This document shows, piece by piece, positions 1 through 9,605 of a stretch of DNA of 64,000 bases (position 1 is its first letter; each line of letters starts with the position of its first letter). The stretch covers positions 1 to 64,000 of the forward strand of contig NZ_JBHTCG010000012.1 in NCBI RefSeq assembly GCF_042665155.1, given 5' to 3'. The position numbers and the translations under genes were made by a program. This stretch comes from Sphaerisporangium rhizosphaerae (GTDB lineage: Bacteria; Actinomycetota; Actinomycetes; Streptosporangiales; Streptosporangiaceae). The notes beneath the pieces are model-generated. The model was given only the letters and a program-made list of their open reading frames with translations. It had not been told where the DNA came from and did not search any database.

Positions 1-160
1 GCCCGGGCGCGCCGCCGCGCCGGCAGGCCCGCCGCCCGGCGCCGCGGCCCCCACCCAGCCGTTGCGCCGCCCGTTGCCCGGCAAGCAGCCCGCCGCGCCG
101 GCCGCCGACGACGACCTGTCCGACATCGAGGAGATCCTCAAGCGCCGGGGCATCAGCTAG
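1..160 (+). CDS. C-terminal end of an unidentified protein (partial)
   Basis: An open frame enters from the left edge (first full codon at base 2) and ends at TAG 158-160, giving 52 residues. The visible part is a Pro/Ala/Gly/Arg-rich linker followed by an acidic helix and a short tail, DLSDIEEILKRRGIS. Codon use is typical of real genes here. A low-complexity linker ending in a short charged helix is common in actinobacterial cytoplasmic or cell-division proteins, but nothing diagnostic is visible and I do not recognise the family. The start and the folded part lie outside the window. Confidence 0.6.
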   Translation, partial: PGRAAAPAGPPPGAAAPTQPLRRPLPGKQPAAPAADDDLSDIEEILKRRGIS

Positions 161-311
161 CGCTCCGGCCCGCCTCGATTCGTCCTGGCCCGGCGCGGGT
201 CGCCCTGGGCTCGGGTGGCGCCGCGCCCCTCTGGCCCTGGCGCGGGTCTGTCGTGTCGTGAAGGAACGGCCCGGGCAAGGAGGCCGCCCGGGTGCCGCCG
301 GATGGACTGAA

Positions 312-330
312 GGTAACGTTCCGGTAACGT
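312..330. promoter_or_regulatory. Two 11-bp-phased direct repeats GGTAACGT
   Basis: GGTAACGT occurs at 312-319 and again at 323-330, one helical turn apart. Direct repeats with 11-bp spacing are the usual architecture of PhoP-type and AfsR-type regulator boxes in actinobacteria, although the bases do not match the PHO-box consensus well. It lies about 410 bp before the first importer gene, so its target is unclear. Confidence 0.3.
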
Positions 331-414
331 CGGCATCGAGCTCAAGATCGGTAATTCGGGGGCCGGGGGGCCCGCGATAAGATCACCGGCAGGGTCTTCC
401 GGCCATGATTTCCG

Positions 415-472
415 GCCTCGCGGGAGGGACGCCGGAGGGTCTGTGGCGCCGCAGACCCTACGCCCGCGAGGC
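415..472 (+). terminator. Nested hairpin upstream of the importer operon
   Basis: An outer perfect 10-bp stem (415-424 with 463-472) encloses an inner perfect 8-bp stem (AGGGTCTG 436-443 with CAGACCCT 452-459). There is no T tract. It could be a factor-independent terminator or attenuator, or a structured leader RNA if transcription starts upstream of it. Confidence 0.4.
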
Positions 473-738
473 TTCCGGCGCAGTGTCACGGTTCCGCGAC
501 ACAATCCCCACACCCCCAGGACATTCGCTTCAAGATCAACACGAATGAATTTCGCATGAATCACAGTTGAGCCACATAGCGTGCTCAGGTACTGGTCAGT
601 GCAGCTCAGCACGTAGATTCTGCGTCCGGGGGTCGCACACCCGCGGCCTGCCCGAAGATGGGCGAAGCCTGTGGCCACCCGGCGGCGGGCGGCGCATCGG
701 ACAGCCACAGTCGTCTGGGATCCAGGGGGCCGACAACT

Positions 739-1731
739 ATGACCTCACCGCTCGACGTCTCCGGCGCGGAGCTTCAGGCCATGCCGGAAGCCGTGCTCGA
801 GGGGACGCAGAGCAAGGCGATCGAGGGCCGATCGCTCGGCCAGATCGCGTGGACGCGCCTCAAACGGGACAAGGTGGCGCTCACCGGGGCCGGCGTGGTG
901 ATCTTCCTGATCCTCGTGGCGATCTTCGCCCCGCTGATCGTCTCCTGGCTGGGGCACCCCCCGAACGACTTCAACCAGGACCTCATCAGCTCCGAGACCC
1001 TCGCGCCCAAGGACGGCACCGGCATCAGCGGCGACCACCTGTTCGGCGTCGAGCCGGTCAACGGCCGCGACATCTTCAGCCGCGTCGTCTACGGCGCCCG
1101 CATCTCGCTGCTGATCGCCTTCCTGGCCACGCTGCTCTCGGTGTGCATCGGCACCGTGCTCGGCATCGTCGCCGGCTACTTCGGCGGCTGGGTCGACTCG
1201 GTGATCAGCAAGGCGATGGACATCTTCCTCGCCTTCCCGCTGCTGGTGTTCGCCATCGCGCTCGCCGGCGTCGTGCCCGACTCCGCCTTCGGCCTGTCCG
1301 GCGACGCCCTGCGCGTCTCGCTGCTGGTCTTCATCATCGGATTCTTCAACTGGCCCTACATCGGCCGCATCATGCGCGGCCAGACGCTGTCGCTGCGCGA
1401 GCGGGAGTTCATCGACGCCGCCCGCAGCCTCGGCGCCCGCGGGCCGTACATCATCTTCCGCGAGATGCTGCCGAACCTGGTGGCGCCCATCCTGATCTAC
1501 GCCACGCTGCTGATCCCGACCAACATCCTGTTCGAGGCGGCGCTGTCGTTCCTCGGCGTGGGTGTGCGCCCGCCCACCGCCACCTGGGGTGGCATGCTCT
1601 CGGACGCGGTGCGGTTCTACACGATCCCGCACTTCATGTTCTTCCCCGGTATGGCGATCTTCATCACCGTGCTCGCCTTCAACCTGTTCGGCGACGGCCT
1701 CCGCGACGCCCTGGACCCGCGAGCCCGCTGA
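739..1731 (+). CDS. Dipeptide/oligopeptide ABC transporter permease, DppC/OppC type
   Basis: This is a 330-residue inner-membrane permease of the peptide/nickel importer family. The N-terminal cytoplasmic segment is followed by a first membrane helix (about residues 50-75) and the main block of helices. The EAA-like coupling loop is present (REREFIDAARSLGARG), followed by the family-typical ALSFLGVGV near the C-terminus. The ATG at 739 is preferred over an upstream in-frame ATG at 658 because CAGGGGG lies just before it and the family N-terminus matches. It is the first gene of the importer operon, placed before the binding protein, which differs from the classic A-B-C-D-F order. The substrate is inferred to be peptides; nickel or other substrates cannot be excluded. 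Confidence 0.93.
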   Translation: MTSPLDVSGAELQAMPEAVLEGTQSKAIEGRSLGQIAWTRLKRDKVALTGAGVVIFLILVAIFAPLIVSWLGHPPNDFNQDLISSETLAPKDGTGISGDHLFGVEPVNGRDIFSRVVYGARISLLIAFLATLLSVCIGTVLGIVAGYFGGWVDSVISKAMDIFLAFPLLVFAIALAGVVPDSAFGLSGDALRVSLLVFIIGFFNWPYIGRIMRGQTLSLREREFIDAARSLGARGPYIIFREMLPNLVAPILIYATLLIPTNILFEAALSFLGVGVRPPTATWGGMLSDAVRFYTIPHFMFFPGMAIFITVLAFNLFGDGLRDALDPRAR

Positions 1732-1787
1732 GCTCGACCCGATCTCCCCGCAAGTTCTCTGGCTCCCGACAACAAGGGGTTTTGTAG

Positions 1788-3566
1788 ATGAAGAGAAAAA
1801 CCACACTGGGGGTGACCGCCCTGGGTGCGGTTCTCGCCCTGGGGCTGTCCGCCTGTGGCGGCGGCACGGCGACGTCGCCGAGCCAGTCGGGCGCGGCGGC
1901 GCCCGCGGGTGGTGGCGCGAAGGCGGAGTTCAACGCCGCCCTCACGCAGGTGTACAACCCTTCCGACAAGAAGGGCGGCATCATCAAGCTGGCCAACGCC
2001 GGCGACTGGGACTCCCTGGACCCGGGTGACACCTACTACGGCTACTCCTGGAACTTCATCCGCCTGTACGGCCGCTCGCTGGTGATGTTCAAGCCGGCCC
2101 CCGGCAAGGAGAGCACCGAGCTCATCCCCGACCTCGCCGAGAGCCTGGGCGTCCCGAGCGACAACGCCAAGACCTGGACCTACAAGCTCAAGCAGGGCGT
2201 GAAGTTCGAGGACGGCACGCCGATCACCTCCAAGGACGTCAAGTACGCCGTCGAGCGGTCCTTCGACAAGGAGGTGTTCCCCGACGGGTACACCTACTTC
2301 AACGACACGCTGAACTGGCCGAAGGACTACAAGGGCGCCTACAAGTCCAAGGACGCCGACACCGACAGCGCGATCGAGACCCCCGACGACCAGACGATCG
2401 TCTTCCACCTCAAGCAGCCCTACAGCGGCTTCGACTACTTCGCGCAGCTCCCGGCGACGATCCCGGTCCCCAAGGCCAAGGACACCGGCGCCAAGTACAA
2501 GGAGCACATCATCTCCTCGGGGCCGTACAAGTTCGACAAGAACGAGATCGGCAAGGGCTTCAACCTGGTCCGCAACGACCAGTGGGACGCCGCCACCGAC
2601 CCCAACCGCAAGGCGCTGCCGGACGGCTACGAGGTCACCACGAACGTCAACGCCGACGACATCGACAACCGCCTGCTCTCGGGCGACCTGCACGTCGACC
2701 TCGCCGGCACCGGCGCCCAGCCGGCCACCCTCGGGCGGGTGCTGACCGACCCGAACCTCAAGGCCACCACCGACAACCCGACGATCACCCGTCTGTGGTA
2801 CACCTCGATCAACGGCAACGTGAAGCCGCTGGACAACCTCGACTGCCGCAAGGCCGTCGAGTACGCCGCGGACAAGGTCGCCTACCAGACCGCCTACGGA
2901 GGCGAGTTCTCCGGCGGCCAGATCGCCACCAGCCTGCTGCCCCCGGGCATCCCCGGCCACAAGGACATCAACCCCTACCCGGCCGGTGCCGACAACCACG
3001 GCGACGCCGCCAAGGCCAAGGAGGCGCTGACGGCCTGCGGCCAGCCCAACGGCTTCGAGACCAACATCTCCTACCGCGCCGAGCGCCCGAAGGAGAAGGC
3101 CACCGCCGAGGCGCTGCAGCAGTCCCTGGGCAAGGTCGGCATCAAGCTCACGCTGAAGCCGTTCCCGCAGGCCGACTACTTCGCGCTGTACGCCGGCAAG
3201 CCCGGTTACGCCAAGGAGAACAAGCTGGGCCTGGCCGTCAACGGCTGGGGCGCCGACTGGCCCGACGGTTACGGCTTCCTGCAGCAGATGGTCGACAGCC
3301 GGGTGATCCGCGAGACCGGTGGCTCCTCCAACATCAGCGTCCGCGACCCCGAGGTCGACAAGCTGCTGGACCAGGCGAGCCTGGAGACCGACGTCGCCAA
3401 GCGCGAGCCGATCTGGGGCCAGATCGACCAGAAGGTCATGGACGACGCGTTCATCCTTCCGGGCATCTGGGCCAAGAGCCTGCTCATCCGCGGCAAGGGC
3501 GTGACGAACGTCTACGTCAGCGATGCGTTCGGCATGTACGACTACCTCAACATGGGCCTGCAGTAG
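1788..3566 (+). CDS. Peptide ABC transporter substrate-binding lipoprotein (SBP_bac_5 family)
   Basis: This 592-residue protein has a lipoprotein signal peptide with lipobox LSAC (Cys23), then a Gly/Ala/Ser linker and a family 5 extracellular solute-binding domain, including the characteristic segment around TWTYKLKQGVKFEDGTP. It should be tethered outside the membrane and deliver peptides to the two permeases encoded on either side. AAGGGG at 1775-1779 precedes the ATG by a suitable distance. The 57-bp gap from the preceding permease and the hairpin after this gene suggest that the binding protein, needed in excess over the membrane complex, is expressed at a higher level. Confidence 0.94.
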   Translation: MKRKTTLGVTALGAVLALGLSACGGGTATSPSQSGAAAPAGGGAKAEFNAALTQVYNPSDKKGGIIKLANAGDWDSLDPGDTYYGYSWNFIRLYGRSLVMFKPAPGKESTELIPDLAESLGVPSDNAKTWTYKLKQGVKFEDGTPITSKDVKYAVERSFDKEVFPDGYTYFNDTLNWPKDYKGAYKSKDADTDSAIETPDDQTIVFHLKQPYSGFDYFAQLPATIPVPKAKDTGAKYKEHIISSGPYKFDKNEIGKGFNLVRNDQWDAATDPNRKALPDGYEVTTNVNADDIDNRLLSGDLHVDLAGTGAQPATLGRVLTDPNLKATTDNPTITRLWYTSINGNVKPLDNLDCRKAVEYAADKVAYQTAYGGEFSGGQIATSLLPPGIPGHKDINPYPAGADNHGDAAKAKEALTACGQPNGFETNISYRAERPKEKATAEALQQSLGKVGIKLTLKPFPQADYFALYAGKPGYAKENKLGLAVNGWGADWPDGYGFLQQMVDSRVIRETGGSSNISVRDPEVDKLLDQASLETDVAKREPIWGQIDQKVMDDAFILPGIWAKSLLIRGKGVTNVYVSDAFGMYDYLNMGLQ

Positions 3567-3615
3567 TAGAAGGCCCGGACCATCCGATAGATCCGACAGA
3601 CACGTGAACGCGGCA

Positions 3616-3641
3616 GGGGGCCGGCCGACCGGCCGGCCCCC
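3616..3641 (+). terminator. Perfect 11-bp hairpin between binding protein and permease
   Basis: GGGGGCCGGCC (3616-3626) and its exact reverse complement (3631-3641) enclose a GACC loop. No T run follows, and the next gene starts 15 bp later. In importer operons such a structure after the binding-protein gene typically stabilises the upstream mRNA or lets only part of transcription continue. Confidence 0.6.
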
Positions 3642-3656
3642 GGAGCCGGGGGGACT

Positions 3657-4676
3657 GTGGTCACATACATCATCCGGCGCCTGATCTGGGGTGTCGTCAT
3701 GCTCGCCATCGTGAGCATGATCACATTCGCCATCTTCTTCCTGGTGCCGCGCCTGGCGGGCGCGACCTCCGAGAGCCTCGCCGCCCGGTACGTCGGCCGT
3801 ACCGCCACCGCCGAGCAGGTCAAGATCGCCGCTGAGAGGCTCGGCTTCAACGATCCGCTGATCGTCCAGTACGGCAGGTTCGCCAAGGGCATCGTCGTCG
3901 GCGCCGACTACAGCTACGGTCCCACCACCGAGCACTGCCCCGCGCCCTGCCTGGGGTACTCCTTCCTCAGCCGTCTGCCGGTGTGGCCCGACCTGATCAG
4001 CCGGCTGCCGGTCACCATCTCGCTGGCCCTCGGCGCGGCCGTCCTGTGGCTGATCGCCGGCGTGGCGACCGGCGTGGTGTCGGCGCTGAGGCGCGGCAGC
4101 GTGTTCGACCGGGCCGCGATGGGCATCGCCCTGGCCGGGGTGTCGCTGCCCATCTTCTTCACCGGCATCGTCTCCCTCGTGTTGTTCAGTTACGGCCGTC
4201 CGCTCGCGATCACCGCGCCCGGCGGCAGCTTCACCCCGTTCTTCGTCAACCCCGCCCAGTGGGCCTACAGCCTGATCCTGCCGTGGATCACCCTGGCCTT
4301 CCTGTACGCCGCCGGGTACGCGCGCCTCACGCGATCGGGCATGCTGGAGACGATGAACGAGGACTACATCCGCACGGCCAGGGCCAAGGGGCTCACCGAG
4401 CGCGTGGTCGTCTTCAAGCACGGCCTGCGCGGGGCGCTCACCCCCATCCTGACCATCTTCGGCCTCGACCTCGGCCTGCTGATGGGCGGCGCGGTGCTCA
4501 CCGAGAGCACCTTCTCCCTGCCCGGCATCGGCAAGTACGCCATCGACGCGATCACCAACCAGGACCTGCCGAAGGTCATGGGCGTGGTGCTGGTCGCCGC
4601 GTTCTTCGTCGTCCTGGCGAACCTGGTGGTCGACCTGCTCTACGCGGTGGTCGACCCGAGAGTGAGGCTCGCATGA
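3657..4676 (+). CDS. Dipeptide/oligopeptide ABC transporter permease, DppB/OppB type
   Basis: This is a 339-residue membrane protein with the canonical DppB layout: a first helix at residues 5-30 (IIRRLIWGVVMLAIVSMITF), a periplasmic region, then five helices. The coupling loop reads NEDYIRTARAKGL, and the end motif LLYAVVDPRVR is typical of the family. Translation starts at GTG 3657. The stop overlaps the start of the downstream ATPase gene as ATGA, indicating translational coupling. It should form a heterodimer with the permease encoded at 739-1731. Confidence 0.93.
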   Translation: MVTYIIRRLIWGVVMLAIVSMITFAIFFLVPRLAGATSESLAARYVGRTATAEQVKIAAERLGFNDPLIVQYGRFAKGIVVGADYSYGPTTEHCPAPCLGYSFLSRLPVWPDLISRLPVTISLALGAAVLWLIAGVATGVVSALRRGSVFDRAAMGIALAGVSLPIFFTGIVSLVLFSYGRPLAITAPGGSFTPFFVNPAQWAYSLILPWITLAFLYAAGYARLTRSGMLETMNEDYIRTARAKGLTERVVVFKHGLRGALTPILTIFGLDLGLLMGGAVLTESTFSLPGIGKYAIDAITNQDLPKVMGVVLVAAFFVVLANLVVDLLYAVVDPRVRLA

Positions 4677-5694
4677 GTTTTCTGGAGCTGAAGGACCTGC
4701 GGGTCCACTTCCCGACCGATGACGGCCTGGTGAAGTCGGTGGACGGGCTGTCGTTCTCCCTTGAGCGCGGCAAAACCCTCGGCATCGTGGGCGAGTCCGG
4801 TTCCGGCAAGAGCGTGACCAGCCTCGGCATCCTCGGCCTGCACAAAGGCGGCCGGGCCAAGATCTCCGGCGAGATCTGGCTGGACGGGGAGGAACTGGTC
4901 GCGAGCAGCGCCGAGCATGTCCGCACGCTGCGCGGCAAGAAGATGGCGATGATCTTCCAGGATCCGCTGTCGGCCATGCACCCCTACTACACCGTGGGCG
5001 CCCAGATCATCGAGGCGTACCGCATCCACAACCAGGTGAGCAAGGCGGTCGCCCGCAAGCACGCGATCGACATGCTCGGCCGGGTCGGCATCCCGCAGCC
5101 GGACCGCCGCGTCGACAGCTACCCGCACGAGTTCTCCGGCGGCATGCGCCAGCGCGCCATGATCGCCATGGCGCTGTCGTGCGACCCCGAGCTGCTGATC
5201 GCCGACGAGCCGACGACCGCGCTGGACGTGACCGTCCAGGCGCAGATCCTGGACCTGATGCGCGACCTGCAGCAGGAGTTCAACTCCGCGCTGATCATCA
5301 TCACGCACGACCTCGGCGTGGTCGCCGAGCTGTCGGACGACATCCTGGTGATGTACGGCGGCAAGTGCATCGAGTACGGCTCGGCCGAGGGTATCTTCGA
5401 GCGCCCCGAGCACCCCTACACCTGGGGCCTGCTCGGCTCGATGCCGAGGCTCGACCGCGACCGCACCGAGCGTCTCATGCCCATCAAGGGCACCCCGCCG
5501 TCGCTGATCAACGTCCCGCCCGGCTGCGCGTTCCACCCGCGCTGCGCCTTCGAGGGGCGCACGGACGGCAGGGCGAAGACCGTGGTGCCCGAGCTCCTGG
5601 AGAGCGAGGGCGGGCACCTGGTGCGTTGCCACATGGCGCCCGAGGAACGGCGCGCCATCTGGGAGAACGAGATCAAGCCCAACCTGGAGTCGGT

Positions 5695-5698
<4 letters not shown>
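4673..5698 (+). CDS. Peptide ABC transporter ATP-binding protein, DppD/OppD type
   Basis: This is a 341-residue cytoplasmic ATPase. Walker A is GESGSGKS (residues 40-47), the signature FSGGMRQR is near residue 154, and Walker B with LIADEPTTALD surrounds Asp178-Glu179. The C-terminal oligopeptide_HPY extension is present, with the segment CAFHPRCAFEGR and a later Cys, which in this family coordinates a 4Fe-4S cluster or metal. It overlaps its neighbours on both sides (ATGA with the permease, GTGA with the next ATPase), so the B-D-F part is translated as a coupled block. Confidence 0.94.
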
Positions 5699-6747
<1,049 letters not shown>

Positions 6748-6889
6748 CCCTGCCCGATCGCCGCGGCGGCGGGGGCTCATCTCCCAGATGAAATCCCCCG
6801 TTCGGCCGCACGCACCCTTGGCGACTTCTTAGAGTGTCCATGTCATCACGCCGAGTGGATGTGGACGTGGAGGGGCGAAGGGTGGTCGT

Positions 6890-6895
6890 TAAGGT
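6890..6895 (+). promoter_or_regulatory. -10 box (TAAGGT) for a predicted leaderless Uma2 mRNA
   Basis: TAAGGT ends exactly 6 nt before the ATG at 6902, the geometry of actinobacterial leaderless promoters in which the first transcribed base is the A of ATG. No good Shine-Dalgarno sequence precedes this ATG, which supports 6902 rather than the ATG at 6896. Confidence 0.5.
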
Positions 6896-6901
6896 ATGGC
6901 C

Positions 6902-7489
6902 ATGACGAGTCGCGTGCCCGGTGACTGGTACCGCTGGATTCCCGACCAGATCACGGCGGAGGACTACAAGGCGTTGCCTGAGGACTTCTGTCGCACGATC
7001 GAGGTGATCGATGGTCATATCGTCAAGTGCGAGAGTCCTTCACGCATGCACAACCGGGTGGGAAGACGGCTGGCCGCGACGCTGGAGCAGGCTCGCAAGC
7101 CGGAGCCCTGCCTGATGGTGGAGACCGACGTCGACGTCCGCATCAGCGACCTTCCCCTCAACCTCCGGCGCCCCGATGTCACGGTGTTCCGTTGCCTGCC
7201 CCACGACCGGCGCCTGTACGCGACGGACGCCCTGCTCGTGGTGGAGATCGTCTCGCCGGAGAGTTCGTACCGCACCGACACCGTCGACAAGAAGGCCGCC
7301 TATGCCGCGGCCGGGATTCCGGTCTATCTCCTGGTCTTCCTCGACCAGGCGGGCGAGGAGGTGGAACTCATCGAGGAGCATCGGCTGTCCGAAGGGAGAT
7401 ACGAGCTGAGGTGCGGGCACACCCGGCGTCTGTCCTTCGACGATCCGGTCTCGGTGGAGGTGTCGTTCGAGGCGCTGACGTCACTGTGA
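6902..7489 (+). CDS. Uma2 family endonuclease-fold protein (DUF820)
   Basis: This 195-residue protein shows the Uma2/DUF820 pattern of a PD-(D/E)XK fold: an early helix region (ALPEDFCRTIEVIDGHI), the conserved RRPDVTVFR strand carrying the catalytic Asp, EIVSPESS, and then DKKAAYAAAGIPVYLLV with the Lys and the terminal beta-strand block. These proteins are numerous in actinobacteria and cyanobacteria. A nuclease role is inferred from the fold and substrates are not established. It stands alone between the importer and the two-component genes and is convergent with the response regulator. Confidence 0.88.
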   Translation: MTSRVPGDWYRWIPDQITAEDYKALPEDFCRTIEVIDGHIVKCESPSRMHNRVGRRLAATLEQARKPEPCLMVETDVDVRISDLPLNLRRPDVTVFRCLPHDRRLYATDALLVVEIVSPESSYRTDTVDKKAAYAAAGIPVYLLVFLDQAGEEVELIEEHRLSEGRYELRCGHTRRLSFDDPVSVEVSFEALTSL

Positions 7490-7536
7490 CGCGGGGCAGG
7501 ACCGGGTGAGGCGGAAGCCGGCGGTCACGTCGGTGA

Positions 7537-8220
7537 TCAGGGGATGGCGCCGGGGGTGATCAGGCCGGTCTCGTAGGCCAGGACCACGGCCTGCACCCGG
7601 TCGCGGAGCGCCAGCTTGGTCAGCACGTTGCCCACATGGGTCTTGACGGTGGTCTCGCTGACCACGAGCTCGGCGGCGATCTCGGCGTTGGACATGCCCC
7701 GGGCGATCAGGCGCAGCACCTCCAGCTCGCGCTCGGTCAGCCGGTGCACGCGGGCGGGGGTGGCCTGCTGATGGGCCGAGGGCAGCCGGGTGGCGAACTT
7801 GTCCAGCAGCCGCCGGGTCACGCTCGGCGCGACGATGGCGTCCCCGGCCGCCACCACCCGGATCGCCTGCACCAGCTCGTCGGGCGGCACGTCCTTCAGC
7901 AGGAAGCCGCTGGCGCCCGCGCGCAGGGCCTCGACGATGTACTCGTCCAGGTCGAAGGTCGTCAGCACCAGCACGCGGGGCACGTGGGCGCCCGGCGCGG
8001 CGTCCCGCACGATGCGCCGGGTGGCGTCGATGCCGTCCACTCCGGGCATGCGGATGTCCATGAGGACCACGTCGGGCAGCAGCGCCCGCGACTGGTCCTG
8101 GGCCGTCGACCCGTTTCCCGCCTCGCCGACGACCGTGATGTCGGGCTCGGCCTCGAGGATCAGCCGGAAGCCGGTGCGCAGCAGCGGTTGGTCGTCGACC
8201 AGCAGCACCCTGATTGTCAT
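7537..8220 (-). CDS. Two-component response regulator, NarL/LuxR family
   Basis: This is a 227-residue regulator with an N-terminal receiver domain (acidic pair Asp9-Asp10, phospho-acceptor Asp55 in VVLMDIRMPG, Lys in GFLLKDVPP) and a C-terminal LuxR-type helix-turn-helix (LTERELEVLRLIARGMSNAEIA, about residues 160-225). The ATG at 8220 overlaps the stop of the upstream kinase gene as ATGA, so the two form one translational unit. It should bind DNA when phosphorylated by that kinase. Targets are unknown; an inverted repeat upstream of the kinase (9471-9491) is a candidate autoregulatory site. Confidence 0.95.
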   Translation of the reverse strand: MTIRVLLVDDQPLLRTGFRLILEAEPDITVVGEAGNGSTAQDQSRALLPDVVLMDIRMPGVDGIDATRRIVRDAAPGAHVPRVLVLTTFDLDEYIVEALRAGASGFLLKDVPPDELVQAIRVVAAGDAIVAPSVTRRLLDKFATRLPSAHQQATPARVHRLTERELEVLRLIARGMSNAEIAAELVVSETTVKTHVGNVLTKLALRDRVQAVVLAYETGLITPGAIP

Positions 8221-9431
8221 GTGTGTGAGTCCTTGAGGGGGAAACGGGCCCGTACCTCGAATCCGCCCCCCTGGCGCGGGCCGATTCGCAGGATTCCACC
8301 ATAGAGTGAGACTCGTTCGCGTATGCCCACCAGACCGTGTCCCTGCCGGTCGTCCGGCCCCCGCGGGCTCGTCCCGTTGACGCCCGTCCCGTCGTCCTCC
8401 ACCCGCACCAGCAGCTCGCCCGGGTCGTGGCGGACGGTCACCCATGCCCGCGCCGCCGGCCCGGCATGCCGCAGGCTGTTGGTCAGGGCCTCCTGGACCA
8501 GGCGGTAGGCGGCCAGGTCGATGCCCGGCGGGAGCACTTGCCGCTCGCCCTCGACCCACAGCTGCGCCCGCAGCCCCGCCTCGCGCATCTGGTCGACCAG
8601 CCCGGGCAGGTCGCCCATGCCGGGCTGGGGCGCGCGCTCCCCGGCCTCGCCGTCGGTGCGCAGCACTCCTACGATGCCCCGCATCTCGCGCATGGCGGTC
8701 CTGCCCATCTCCTCGATGGCGACCAGGGCGTCCTTGGCGGCCTCCGGACGGGTGTCCAGCACCTTGCGGGCCGCCGCGGCCTGGACGGTCATCACGCTCA
8801 CGTGGTGGGCCACCACGTCGTGCAGTTCGCGGGCGATGCGCGAGCGCTCCTCGGCGCGGGCGGCGCGGGTGTCGGACTCCCGGGCCCGCTCCAGCCGCTC
8901 GGCCCGGTCGACGAGCTCGGCGAGGTAGGCCCGGCGCAGCCGGATCGAGCGGCCCACCACCCACACCGTCAGCGCCACGACCACGACGAACGTCTGCTGC
9001 CCCCAGCCGCCGGTGTCCGCGCCGAGCAGCATCGAGGTGAGATGGGAGAGGGAGACGACCGCGGCGGCCACCAGGCTCAGCGCCAGCCCCCGATAGGCGG
9101 CCACGGTGTAGAGCAGGATGAGCGACACCAGCCCGGTGAGCCCGGCGTCGTAGTCCAGCGCGGCCAGCGCCACCTGCGGCAGCTCGGCCAGGCACAGCAG
9201 CACGAGCGGCCAGCGCCTGCGCGGCGCCACGGCCGCGCAGGTGAGCGTGATCAGGACGAGGCTGAGCGCGTCGGGGGACCTGGTGGGGCCGTACCCGGCG
9301 GTGGGGGCGCCGGCGGCGTTGACCACGACCGTGGCGGCCGACAGCGCGGTGATGAGAAGAGCGAGGGCCGAGTCGCCGATCAGGGGATGGGCTCTGAGCC
9401 AGGCTCGCGGGCTGCCGGGGGTCGTGCGCAC
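8217..9431 (-). CDS. Sensor histidine kinase, NarL-partner (HisKA_3) type
   Basis: This is a 404-residue membrane kinase. The first 165 residues form roughly five to six hydrophobic helices with little extracellular sequence. A coiled linker follows, then the HisKA_3 dimerisation helix with RELHDVVAHHVSVM (His204) and a HATPase domain (EALTNSLRHAG as N-box, DDGTGV and GHGLVGIRERV as G-boxes). Few extracytoplasmic residues suggest sensing within or at the membrane, as in LiaS- or DesK-like kinases. The GTG start at 9431 has a TAAATT box exactly 6 nt upstream, suggesting a leaderless mRNA, and its stop overlaps the response regulator start. Confidence 0.94.
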   Translation of the reverse strand: MRTTPGSPRAWLRAHPLIGDSALALLITALSAATVVVNAAGAPTAGYGPTRSPDALSLVLITLTCAAVAPRRRWPLVLLCLAELPQVALAALDYDAGLTGLVSLILLYTVAAYRGLALSLVAAAVVSLSHLTSMLLGADTGGWGQQTFVVVVALTVWVVGRSIRLRRAYLAELVDRAERLERARESDTRAARAEERSRIARELHDVVAHHVSVMTVQAAAARKVLDTRPEAAKDALVAIEEMGRTAMREMRGIVGVLRTDGEAGERAPQPGMGDLPGLVDQMREAGLRAQLWVEGERQVLPPGIDLAAYRLVQEALTNSLRHAGPAARAWVTVRHDPGELLVRVEDDGTGVNGTSPRGPDDRQGHGLVGIRERVSLYGGILRIGPRQGGGFEVRARFPLKDSHT

Positions 9432-9437
9432 CCTCTC

Positions 9438-9443
9438 AATTTA
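9438..9443 (-). promoter_or_regulatory. -10 box (TAAATT) for a predicted leaderless kinase mRNA
   Basis: On the minus strand TAAATT lies at -12 to -7 relative to the GTG start at 9431. A purine-rich GAGAGG abuts the GTG with no spacing, so it is badly placed to serve as a Shine-Dalgarno site. Confidence 0.5.
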
Positions 9444-9470
9444 GGACTTCCGTGCTGTTCGCCACCCTGC

Positions 9471-9491
9471 TGAGGATGGATATCGTCCTCA
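9471..9491. promoter_or_regulatory. Inverted repeat TGAGGA-N9-TCCTCA upstream of the two-component genes
   Basis: TGAGGA (9471-9476) and TCCTCA (9486-9491) form perfect 6-bp arms around 9 bp. It lies about 30 bp upstream of the predicted -10 box of the kinase gene, close to where an activator or repressor would bind. A NarL-type site for the encoded regulator is a reasonable guess but unproven. Confidence 0.35.
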
Positions 9492-9605
9492 TCCCGGGGA
9501 AGGACCACCGGCCGGGCGGCGGGCGGTGGCTCGGGTCCGGTGGGTCCGCGCAGGCCGCCGGCCGCTGATCGCGACGCCGGCGCGGGGGCCGGCCGGCCGG
9601 TCGGT

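Larger units (their letters stand above)
161..738. other. 578-bp non-coding region upstream of the peptide importer
   Basis: No convincing gene is seen on either strand; the minus-strand frame across it has poor codon use. It holds two GGTAACGT elements 11 bp apart (312-330), a nested hairpin (415-472) and a less GC-rich stretch near 540-620 that could contain the promoter of the importer operon. A TAGATT hexamer at 616-621 is a possible -10 box without a good -35. Confidence 0.5.

Noticed and set aside
157..708. 183-codon minus-strand frame in the first intergenic region
   Set aside because: Cys/Arg-rich low-complexity translation, no Shine-Dalgarno site or leaderless box, and the hairpin at 415-472 lies within it.
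1617..4421. Very long open frame (934 codons) on the minus strand opposite the importer
   Set aside because: It is antisense to three clearly recognisable importer genes; its composition (Val/Gly/Asp/Arg-rich, no domains) is that of a shadow frame in high-GC DNA.
6751..6773. Terminator after the importer operon
   Set aside because: The CGCCGCGGCG palindrome has no loop and interrupted flanks, so a stable hairpin is doubtful.
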